DNA from: a virus
IMG/VR virus record: IMGVR_UViG_3300025769_000343
Coordinates: 1-36,880 of that record
Direction: 5' to 3' (one strand)
Length of the DNA stretch: 36,880 bases
The translations under genes and the position numbers were made by a program. The notes below the pieces were generated by a model, which was not told where the DNA came from, made no database searches, and saw only the letters and a program-made list of their open reading frames with translations. This document shows, in pieces, positions 30,689 to 36,880 of this stretch. How positions within the stretch are numbered: position 1 is the first letter of the stretch; each line of letters starts with the position of its first letter.

Positions 30689-31731
30689 CCTGTTAAACCT
30701 TTATATAGACTCAACGCTGATATGCCCATGCCAAGTGCATCTTTAACTGGATTAACACGCTGCATTGTTTGTGTTAATTCATTCTGACCTGCGGGCAGAC
30801 CTCTCAATATACCTGCTATACGTTCATATTGAGTCTGTGGGTACTCTCTCTGACGAACAAAATCTTCGTATGTCTGGTCAAGTCGAGCCTGATCTTCAGC
30901 CCTAATATCACGTCCAAGAGTATCAAGTAACTGTGCGCCTTGTATATCTGCCTGACGTTGACGCTCACCTAATGTAGCTAAACCTGCGCCCATATTAGCA
31001 AACTGTTGACCCATGCCACCTAGCTGCTGCGCTGCACCTAGTGCTGCTTGTTCACCTGCAAGTCTTTGACCTATACCAAACTGCCTATCTGCACGATCAG
31101 CTTCAAACTGACGAGCTGCCTGTTCAAAGGCTTGTTGCTGTCCTGTAGCCTGTATCTCTCCAAGCTGTCGTTGTAAATTTTCTTGTGCCAGAGCATCGAC
31201 AACCCCTCTGCGAGAACCGCCAAATGCACCTGCGCTTACAGCTTCCGCATCTCTTCCTGCTTGAGATCTATCAAAGTCTCTTCTAGCCTGTTGCTTCTGA
31301 ACATCCACAACATTTTGCATATATGGAGACATATATTGACTAACAGCACCACCACTAAAAGTGGTAGGATTGTATTGGCCTGCGGCTCTAAGCCTACCTA
31401 CCGACTGATCTGTATATCCAATGCCACGACCTGAAGCAGCCATTCCTCGCCTGCCTGCCTGCATAGCTTCTGGCATACCTGCGATACCCTGTTGAGCAAT
31501 CCCTCGCGTCATGGCACGAGATGCACCTATATCACCATACATAGATGATTCAGCTATTCTTTCTCCAGGATAAGGCGTGTATCTAGACTGTCCAGTATAT
31601 GGATCAAAGGGCAGCATTGCATCTTCAGCGCCCTGAAGCATTCTACGATAGTACGGATCTGAAAACTCAGGCATACTCACTGTTCGTGTGGTAGTATCCG
31701 TAGGTATATTTTGACCGCCGCCTTTGCCCAT
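30685..31731 (-). CDS. Virion-associated protein, Gln/Ala/Gly-rich helical
   Basis: 348 residues. Recognised segments: SQYMSPYMQNVVDVQKQQAR then RDFDRSQAGRDAEAVSAGAF and GGSRRGV, typical of a marine phage structural family, and long Q/A/R-rich helices (QQAFEQAARQFEADRADRQF). No hydrophobic membrane segment. Likely a component of the internal core or DNA-ejection apparatus, next to the 739-residue and giant proteins. GGAG lies 7 bases before the ATG. Confidence 0.65.
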   Translation of the reverse strand: MGKGGGQNIPTDTTTRTVSMPEFSDPYYRRMLQGAEDAMLPFDPYTGQSRYTPYPGERIAESSMYGDIGASRAMTRGIAQQGIAGMPEAMQAGRRGMAASGRGIGYTDQSVGRLRAAGQYNPTTFSGGAVSQYMSPYMQNVVDVQKQQARRDFDRSQAGRDAEAVSAGAFGGSRRGVVDALAQENLQRQLGEIQATGQQQAFEQAARQFEADRADRQFGIGQRLAGEQAALGAAQQLGGMGQQFANMGAGLATLGERQRQADIQGAQLLDTLGRDIRAEDQARLDQTYEDFVRQREYPQTQYERIAGILRGLPAGQNELTQTMQRVNPVKDALGMGISALSLYKGLTG

Positions 31732-31732
31732 T

Positions 31733-32146
31733 TTATAACTCCATTCGGTAAGCTATGTATTCAGGATAAAATCCGTATTTTTTCAAAGCTCTACCCCAAC
31801 CTTTTCTTCCATAGCCCTCTAGATGACTACATCCTAACTCATTTCCGTAACGCTTCATAGTGTCAATCAACTGATCTTCCCACTCTTTCATCTGCGTTCC
31901 GCCTACCCAATCTAATGCCAGTGCTCTACGTCTAGGATATTGTATTAGTCTTGTGGTAAATGCAGCTATTATCTTATCATCTTCATTCATCACAACCCAA
32001 AGAGCATACATGCCTTCATAAACCCCAGTTAATATATCAATCACTTCTGATTTATCTTTGACTGTATCTACTGCTCTTTTTAATATCTCATCAACGTCCT
32101 TCCATACACTGCCAATTGCCTCTTGAGGCACTAAGCTAACTTTCAA
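31733..32146 (-). CDS. GNAT-like protein within the virion gene block
   Basis: 137 residues from TTG at 32146 with GGTGG five bases upstream. Strand-helix order fits a small GNAT: MYALWVVMNEDDKIIAAFTT, RALALDWVGGTQMKEWEDQL, then SHLEGYGRKGWGRALKKYGF. The last block (G-GRKGW-RALKK-GF) resembles motif B of phage GNATs. The acetyl-CoA loop is not clear. Third GNAT-like gene of the window. Directly follows the 421-residue gene. Confidence 0.6.
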   Translation of the reverse strand: MKVSLVPQEAIGSVWKDVDEILKRAVDTVKDKSEVIDILTGVYEGMYALWVVMNEDDKIIAAFTTRLIQYPRRRALALDWVGGTQMKEWEDQLIDTMKRYGNELGCSHLEGYGRKGWGRALKKYGFYPEYIAYRMEL

Positions 32147-33412
32147 TTATCCCACCATTTGTTCAAGTTTCTCAGGAGCATCCTCTTCAGCACGGTTAAT
32201 CATATCAAGGAAGCCACCACCATATGCTTTCTCCAGAGCATCAGTAGTATTCTTCCTCAGCACAAACTCCCCATCAGACAGGAGAACGTCTTGCTCTCCC
32301 TCAAGTGTTGCAGGAACCATGTCATCAACTCCAGAACCATCTCCTGGGCCTCTTACCATTCCTTTATCACCCTCTGCAAAACGAGCTACAGTATCATCTA
32401 ACTCACCCGACTGCACTCGCCCGACAAGATCGCGTAATGCGTCCTCGCCGTACTTCTGAACAAACATAGCTAAAGCTATTTCTGGTTGATCAGACATTTC
32501 TTTGATTGCTTTTATGGCCTCGACAATAACATCTTTTTCATTCATGCCACTGTCTTCCATCATCTCATCTACTTCTGCTTCTCCACCTTCAGCAAATCCT
32601 AAGACTCCTCTAGCCCCCTCTACGATAGCATCCATTGGAACTTGCGGCATAGATCTAGATAAGTTTCCAATAAACTCCATAGCCTTATCTAACGGAACCT
32701 CTTTACTTGAACTGCCTCCATCACCTAAAGATGCAATGCCCCCCTCTGCATAGGTGTATGGATACTTAGGTGTACTACCATCTGCTCTAGGTCTTCTTCG
32801 GTACTGAAAATATAGACCTTCACCTGGGCTTCCCCCGTAAGGATTGGGGTTATAACTTCTTACCATTGGGTTTGGCATAGGTGGTCTTGTTTCTTTGTCC
32901 TCGTCATCGCCATCTTTTTTTGCTGCACGATTCTCAATCATCTGCATATCTGCCATAGATTGACCAAGCATAGCAGGCATAAAAGCTTGCTGCCCTGCCG
33001 TGAATGCACCACCCTTAGTGCCAGTACCAAACGGCATTGCTGCTGACGCAGTGTCTGCACCCAGAACTTTAGTCGCTAAATCAGATGCGCCACCACTAAC
33101 AACAGAAGTTGCTGACGGACTTGGTGCTGTAAAACTCTGTAGTAAACTTGGCTTTGCGACAGGCGCTCCTTGAGCTGCTGATGCTGCTGCTCCACTTGTA
33201 GATCCAGACAGACCACCCAGTATTTTGCCGCCAAGGAAAGAGGTCATACCTGTTTGTATGCCTTTACCTATGTCACCTGTCTGAACAAATGATCCTAATC
33301 CTGCTCCTATTCCTGCTAATGCAGGCACTGACATCGCCCCAAGGGTAGCCCCAAGCGCACCTGTACCTGCTAATGCAGGTAGACCAACGCTAAATAGTAG
33401 AGGAAGAACCAT
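32147..33412 (-). CDS. Virion or membrane-associated protein with AEGG motifs
   Basis: 421 residues. The first 70 are glycine/alanine-rich and hydrophobic (ALAGTGALGATLGAMSVPAL), suggesting insertion into a membrane. YAEGGIASLGDGG lies near residue 202 and FAEGGEAEVDE follows. The C-terminus has VRGPGDGSGVDDMVPATLEG then EQDVLLSDGEFVL, a phage structural motif (G-GDG--D-----L--GE-VL). Likely a tail or ejection protein. GGAG lies 6 bases before the ATG, and palindrome site 12 is 14 bases upstream. Confidence 0.6.
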   Translation of the reverse strand: MVLPLLFSVGLPALAGTGALGATLGAMSVPALAGIGAGLGSFVQTGDIGKGIQTGMTSFLGGKILGGLSGSTSGAAASAAQGAPVAKPSLLQSFTAPSPSATSVVSGGASDLATKVLGADTASAAMPFGTGTKGGAFTAGQQAFMPAMLGQSMADMQMIENRAAKKDGDDEDKETRPPMPNPMVRSYNPNPYGGSPGEGLYFQYRRRPRADGSTPKYPYTYAEGGIASLGDGGSSSKEVPLDKAMEFIGNLSRSMPQVPMDAIVEGARGVLGFAEGGEAEVDEMMEDSGMNEKDVIVEAIKAIKEMSDQPEIALAMFVQKYGEDALRDLVGRVQSGELDDTVARFAEGDKGMVRGPGDGSGVDDMVPATLEGEQDVLLSDGEFVLRKNTTDALEKAYGGGFLDMINRAEEDAPEKLEQMVG

Positions 33413-33426
33413 CTAAATCTCCAAAA

Positions 33427-33438
33427 GTTCTATTGAAC
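33427..33438. repeat. Dispersed palindrome site 12 (GTTCTATTGAAC)
   Basis: In the gap between the endolysin stop and the start of the 421-residue gene, 14 bases before its ATG on the minus strand. Flanked by CCAAAA and TTTAAC. Confidence 0.85.
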
Positions 33439-33465
33439 TTTAACATCAAAAGTCCAAACTATCAA

Positions 33466-34074
33466 TTATGTTAACCATTCATATATCTTTTTAGTCTCTT
33501 CTTTGCGGTGCTTTAATCCGTTGTATCCACCGTTAATACGTTTTGTTATGCGTTTGATCGTGTCATCATTGACACCTTCATCACAAATTTCCCATAAATT
33601 ATTTCTCTTAAAGAACCAAATGGCACTCTCCATCGGGTACTTTGTAGCCACAAGATCAGGATCTTTCATAATATCTGGCAGGTTCATATCATTTGCAAAC
33701 ATAGCGTAATTTTCTTTGAACGTGCATTGCAAAAATCCACGACCACGCCATAGATATCCCTGTCCTTCATTGCCGTAACGGTGTCCATAAACTCGATCAG
33801 CTAATGCCTGTGGGTTGCGAGCACAGCTTTCGGCTTCGCCCTCTGTTTTAAAGTACTTACCAAAAACTCTAAGGATAGCTTCTTTAGAATAGTTTAGATT
33901 TTCTTCAACATACCTAAACGTACCGCTCTCATGCACAAGCTGCCCAAGAAAATGAGCACCTCTTTCTGGGTTTAGTACATAATGGTTGCATATCTTCTTT
34001 GCGGTATTAGGGCCAAAAGCACCATCAGGTGTGGCTCCTATCTTTTCTTGTAATGCTTTTAATGGTTCACTCAT
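33466..34074 (-). CDS. GH19 endolysin (chitinase-like lysozyme)
   Basis: 202 residues. N-terminal short peptidoglycan-binding-like start (LKALQEKIGATPDGAFGPNT), then HESG with the catalytic glutamate (E49), a second acidic pair (E57/E58) in YVEENLNYS, and YLWRGRGFLQCTFKENY (107-123), which matches the Q-T-x-x-x-N-Y substrate loop of GH19. It cleaves the peptidoglycan sugar backbone for lysis. It follows the SNase-like gene with an 8-base overlap and the membrane proteins upstream, forming the lysis cassette. AAGGA precedes the ATG. Confidence 0.9.
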   Translation of the reverse strand: MSEPLKALQEKIGATPDGAFGPNTAKKICNHYVLNPERGAHFLGQLVHESGTFRYVEENLNYSKEAILRVFGKYFKTEGEAESCARNPQALADRVYGHRYGNEGQGYLWRGRGFLQCTFKENYAMFANDMNLPDIMKDPDLVATKYPMESAIWFFKRNNLWEICDEGVNDDTIKRITKRINGGYNGLKHRKEETKKIYEWLT

Positions 34075-34468
34075 CTGGAGCTTTCCTTCTATCTCTCAAG
34101 GTCTGCAAGTCCTTTTCTTTCTTGCCGCCATCGTACTCCCAAGCATAACCTTGCTCTATCATCACTTCGTTTATAGAATATTTTGATTCTTGATCTTTAT
34201 AAAACCAACCAAGCATTCTACCATACTTACCTTCTTTTTCTGTCCTGACTATCAGCTTATCAGCGCCCTCAAGCATACCTGTAAGGTGATCTTTTGCTTC
34301 AAGACCCATAGCTTTTTCTTCTAAGTCTCTTGTTCTGCTTTCTGGAGTGTCTATTCCTGCGAGCCTTACCCGTTCCTTCTTCGTTAAATCAAAGCCAAGA
34401 TCGATGATCACGTCTACCGTATCACCATCTACAACCCTATCTACTGAAGAAACAAAGTAAGTATACAT
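34067..34468 (-). CDS. Staphylococcal nuclease-like (thermonuclease) protein
   Basis: 133 residues. VVDGDTVDV (D14, D16), RVRLAGIDTPESR (R35, D40, T41, E43) and KYGRMLG (R84) match the metal and catalytic residues of SNase. No signal peptide is visible, so it is probably cytoplasmic or released at lysis. It sits between the membrane proteins and the endolysin. It may degrade host nucleic acid or clear DNA at lysis; that is inference. Confidence 0.88.
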   Translation of the reverse strand: MYTYFVSSVDRVVDGDTVDVIIDLGFDLTKKERVRLAGIDTPESRTRDLEEKAMGLEAKDHLTGMLEGADKLIVRTEKEGKYGRMLGWFYKDQESKYSINEVMIEQGYAWEYDGGKKEKDLQTLRDRRKAPDE

Positions 34469-34734
34469 TACTCTACAATCTCCTTCTTACCACAGACACG
34501 CTCATATACCATGTCAGACGTATAGCTTTCAGCCCACTTATTTTCTGTGAAAGTACAGAAGTGCCACAAGTCATTTACGTCATCGCTAATAACTTCGATA
34601 ACATCCTGCTGTGCAGACACCGTTCCCTGTAAATGTTCGATGTCGTGAACCAATCCACTTATGTACCAGACTAATGCTACCAACTGCACAGCCATAGCAA
34701 AAACAAGAGCAACAGGTATTTTTAGATCTGCCAT
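34468..34734 (-). CDS. Small membrane protein with coiled-coil tail
   Basis: 88 residues. One membrane segment (IPVALVFAMAVQLVALVWYI) at the N-terminus, then a helix (DIEHLQGTVSAQQDVIEVIS) and two Cys in the tail. Layout is like small accessory lysis proteins or inner-membrane spanins, but no lipobox partner is seen. Overlaps the SNase-like gene by one base. Confidence 0.6.
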   Translation of the reverse strand: MADLKIPVALVFAMAVQLVALVWYISGLVHDIEHLQGTVSAQQDVIEVISDDVNDLWHFCTFTENKWAESYTSDMVYERVCGKKEIVE

Positions 34735-35117
34735 TATTTCCTCTTAAAGAATGCTGTTGCCCCACGTATTCCAAAAGATGCTGAAATTGCTAAACCTAAA
34801 CTGTAAAAATACCAGTCTGGGGCTTTAGAGAGCTGCTCAAAACCACGGTCAACCCAACCTTCTGCACCTGGAATCCAACATAAAATTAATGGAATACTTA
34901 AAATTACCACAAACCATTCGTCTTTCCAACTCGACCTTGAGCCTTGAGCCATGATGCGCTCCCAGTCTGCGACTGACGTTTCTTTTGAGAGCATTATTTT
35001 CGCTTTCGCTTCCGCCTCTGTTAGCTTGAGCTTTGCATTTGCAGCATTTGCATCCGCCTTACCTTTGAGCCAACCGCCTGCAAGTTCGGCTATCGGCCCT
35101 ATCATCTGAGCAATCAT
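34734..35117 (-). CDS. Holin of the 3-TM (GTA_holin_3TM) type
   Basis: 127 residues. Helical leader rich in A and K (ADANAANAKLKLTEAEAKAK), then SWKDEWFVVILSIPLILCWI, then DWYFYSLGLAISASFGIRGA. KDEWF--ILSIP-ILC-IPG and the C-terminal Y--LG-A-SASFGIRG are characteristic of this holin family. It forms inner-membrane holes for endolysin release. GAGGTGG precedes the ATG. Neighbours are two small membrane proteins and the endolysin. Confidence 0.75.
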   Translation of the reverse strand: MIAQMIGPIAELAGGWLKGKADANAANAKLKLTEAEAKAKIMLSKETSVADWERIMAQGSRSSWKDEWFVVILSIPLILCWIPGAEGWVDRGFEQLSKAPDWYFYSLGLAISASFGIRGATAFFKRK

Positions 35118-35332
35118 GACTGACCACCTCTATCGGTTTTTGCTTCTTTGTTCATCCAGATGCCGAAACAACCAGTAAGCGCACCCATACATACAGACAC
35201 CAGACCTGCCTGACCATTTGTTGGATCAGGCAAAGACATGTACCAATGTACACTTTGATACGTTAGAATCGTAACGACTAGCATCATTAATCTTGGAAAG
35301 ATTTTATAGTCATCGATTATTGTAGCAGGCAT
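35114..35332 (-). CDS. Small two-TM membrane protein, holin-like
   Basis: 72 residues: RLMMLVVTILTYQSVHWYMS then GLVSVCMGALTGCFGIWMN. Two membrane segments with a short loop and a charged tail (KEAKTDRGGQS). It may be a second holin, antiholin or pinholin. The stop overlaps the 3-TM holin start by four bases. Confidence 0.6.
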   Translation of the reverse strand: MPATIIDDYKIFPRLMMLVVTILTYQSVHWYMSLPDPTNGQAGLVSVCMGALTGCFGIWMNKEAKTDRGGQS

Positions 35333-36759
35333 TAGAACATTCCACCCATGCCGCCCATAAATGCGCCAAGTCCACCTGCCATTTGTGGCATAGGTCTCCC
35401 TCCTCCTTTGCCACCACCACCGCCACCGCTGACCATGTTTTTAAAATAATCAAACTGATTATAAGGTGAGTTGTAGTTAGGAACATTAAAGTTACTTCCC
35501 ATGTTCATGATTTCAGCACGTTCTCTTGCGCTCATCATTTCTATAGGACGTGCTCTAGTTCTTTGTGATCCACCAAGTATATCATAGTTTCTAGCGGCAT
35601 GCATGAATGCAGGACTCATATTTGGAGTCATAGCATTTCTAGCTGCTGCCATATAATATGGAACTTGACCTGCGCCTTGCTGAGATTCATACCTCATAAG
35701 ATCAGGACTATAACCAAACCCACCTAGTCCACCACCCATTCCTGGGTATTGTGGACGTGGCATTACAGGTGGAAACTCGTCAACTATCTCTGGTGGTAAC
35801 TCTGGCCTAAAATCATCTATCTCTGGCGTAGGTTTTGGTGGTACTACTTGATCATCTCCGCCACCTTTTTTTCTTCTTCTTCTGCGTTTAAAATCATCAA
35901 CTGAAGGGTTTCTTTTTCCTGATGTACCAGATCCTGGGATAACGAACCCTGTTTCGCCCCGCATAAGATTGCGGATACCACTCATAAACTGTTGACCAAG
36001 AGTACTTCTGTTCTTATCTCCTGCAACATTGCGATAGCCTGCACCAAGAAGTGACTGAGCTGCTTGCTGATTAGCTGCTGCGTTCCTAGCTGCTGCTGAT
36101 GCTGATGCCCTCCTTCTTTGAGCAGCCTGACCAGAGGCTTGCCTCTGTTTACGTCTTCTGTCTGCTGCTAATGTTTGCGCTCTTTGTCTTGCTAACTTAG
36201 CTGATGCAGCATTCCTTCTTTCTGACAATGATGCTGTTGAAGTTCTTGCAGGGGTCTGATTTGCAGACATCATACGGTTTGCGGCGGCAGTTCTTGCCCT
36301 TCTTACACTTGGTCTATTTGCATCTCTTCTTCTAGCCGCTGCTGAAGTAGCTCTTGACCTTACTACACTTGGCCTTGCAGCATCTCTTCTTCTGGCTGCT
36401 GCGGAAGTACCACCAGTTCTTGAGCCTGTTCTTGCTGCTGATCTAGAAGAACGTGCTGCTGAAGCTGCCGCTGCCCTTCTTACGCTAGGTCTCGCCGCGT
36501 CTCTTCTTCTAGCCGCCGCTGACGTTCCACCAGTTCTTGAACCAGTACGAGCGCCTGACCTAGATGATCTAGCTGTAGAGGCAGCTCTTGACCTTCTTAC
36601 GCTAGGTCTCGCAGCGTCACGCCTTCTAGCTGCTGCTGATCTTGCTCTTGACCTAGCTCTGGAGGCTGCTCTTGCTCTATTTCTAGCTGCGCTTGACCTA
36701 GCTCTAGTTCTACCTCTACTAGTTGCGCTACTTCTGCTTGTTCTTCTTCCTGGTGGCAT
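35332..36759 (-). CDS. Arg/Ala/Ser-rich repeat protein (protamine-like N-terminus)
   Basis: 475 residues. The first 240 are almost only A, R, S, T, G and P, with no hydrophobic core. A 39-residue unit starting SAAARRRDAARPSV repeats at residues 41, 80 and 119, and again in shorter form at 139. The rest is Pro/Gly-rich with RRRRRKKGGG (near 294) and a glycine-rich end (VSGGGGGGKGGGRPMPQMAG). Such composition is known in histone H1-like and protamine-like DNA-condensing proteins; in this position it may be a virion protein bound to DNA. Function is inference. AGGAG lies 7 bases before the ATG, and the start overlaps the upstream stop (TAATG). Confidence 0.65.
   Translation of the reverse strand: MPPGRRTSRSSATSRGRTRARSSAARNRARAASRARSRARSAAARRRDAARPSVRRSRAASTARSSRSGARTGSRTGGTSAAARRRDAARPSVRRAAAASAARSSRSAARTGSRTGGTSAAARRRDAARPSVVRSRATSAAARRRDANRPSVRRARTAAANRMMSANQTPARTSTASLSERRNAASAKLARQRAQTLAADRRRKQRQASGQAAQRRRASASAAARNAAANQQAAQSLLGAGYRNVAGDKNRSTLGQQFMSGIRNLMRGETGFVIPGSGTSGKRNPSVDDFKRRRRRKKGGGDDQVVPPKPTPEIDDFRPELPPEIVDEFPPVMPRPQYPGMGGGLGGFGYSPDLMRYESQQGAGQVPYYMAAARNAMTPNMSPAFMHAARNYDILGGSQRTRARPIEMMSARERAEIMNMGSNFNVPNYNSPYNQFDYFKNMVSGGGGGGKGGGRPMPQMAGGLGAFMGGMGGMF
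36304..36639 (-). repeat. 117-base tandem repeat encoding 39-residue units
   Basis: Copies start (minus strand) at 36639, 36522, 36405, with a shortened one at 36345. The first two spacings are exactly 117 bases, the third 60. They encode the SAAARRRDA-RPSV units of the repeat protein. Confidence 0.75.
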
Positions 36760-36880
36760 TATGCTTCTCCTGATATAGCTTCTGGGGCAGTTACCGTAAT
36801 AGCCGTGTGCCGTTTAGTTTCGCCTGTCCAAGACTCTCCGCAGTCAGGACACTCTCCATCTGGATATGAGGCAACCTCTT
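36759..36880 (-). CDS. C-terminal end of a CxxC protein (cut by window edge)
   Basis: Only about 39 residues are visible, including GECPDCGESWTGETKRHTAI and an end APEAISGEA, stop TAA overlapping the next start. CPDCG is one half of a zinc-ribbon-like site; the rest lies outside. It is co-directional and coupled with the Arg/Ala-rich gene. Confidence 0.5.
   Translation of the reverse strand, partial: EVASYPDGECPDCGESWTGETKRHTAITVTAPEAISGEA

Overview
The window is a piece of a tailed double-stranded DNA bacteriophage genome (or an integrated copy of one). It carries portal, both terminase subunits, virion proteins, a lysis cassette, a primase-helicase and a recombination set, packed with short overlaps, and there is no host-type gene, rRNA or tRNA that I can see. 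The gene style is like that of marine environmental phages: proteins with AEGGI-type motifs, a giant polyvalent protein, and strings of 20-100 residue proteins. The host cannot be fixed from the sequence; base composition is moderate, somewhat AT-rich. No DNA polymerase, integrase, major capsid or tail-tube gene is visible. The left edge cuts the portal gene and the right edge cuts another minus-strand gene.

Layout. 1-2377 (minus): portal start, a GNAT-like protein, large terminase. 2461-2551: an AT-rich tract between divergent genes. 2563-3931 (plus): a tail-assembly-chaperone-like protein and four small proteins, two with membrane segments. 4033-4070: a G-rich block. 4139-4853 (minus): small terminase, preceded by a zinc-knuckle reading frame interrupted by an amber codon. 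4655-5317 is otherwise mostly non-coding. 5318-13549 (plus): a long run of small, probably early genes separated by UUCG-type hairpins, with a MoxR-like AAA+ ATPase and a metallopeptidase/VWA protein at its centre. 13601-13671: back-to-back terminators. 13750-16226 (minus): a small protein, the primase-helicase and a RusA-like resolvase. 16300-20292 (plus): PD-(D/E)XK nuclease, Sak/DUF1071 annealing protein, SSB-like protein, a second GNAT, an HNH-like nuclease, a zinc-knuckle protein and an AlpA-like DNA-binding protein. 20304-36880 (minus): a 2716-residue polyvalent protein with a zincin motif, three virion-type proteins, a third GNAT-like protein, then endolysin (GH19), a staphylococcal-nuclease-like protein, three small membrane proteins including a 3-TM holin, and an Arg/Ala/Ser-rich repeat protein.

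How it works together. The replication set (primase-helicase, annealing protein, SSB-like protein, resolvase, exonuclease-type nuclease) suggests recombination-linked replication using either the host polymerase or one encoded outside the window. The terminases and portal package DNA. The giant protein and its neighbours are likely virion-borne and delivered into the host. The lysis cassette ends the cycle.

The most unusual feature is a short palindrome, core GTTCNATTGAAC usually flanked by A and T runs, present at least 12 times across the window. It lies at gene starts, at gene ends and inside a few genes. It looks like the binding site of a phage regulator, comparable in layout to dispersed 'stoperator' or centromere sites, but with a sequence I do not recognise. 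Second is the protamine-like repeat protein at the right end.
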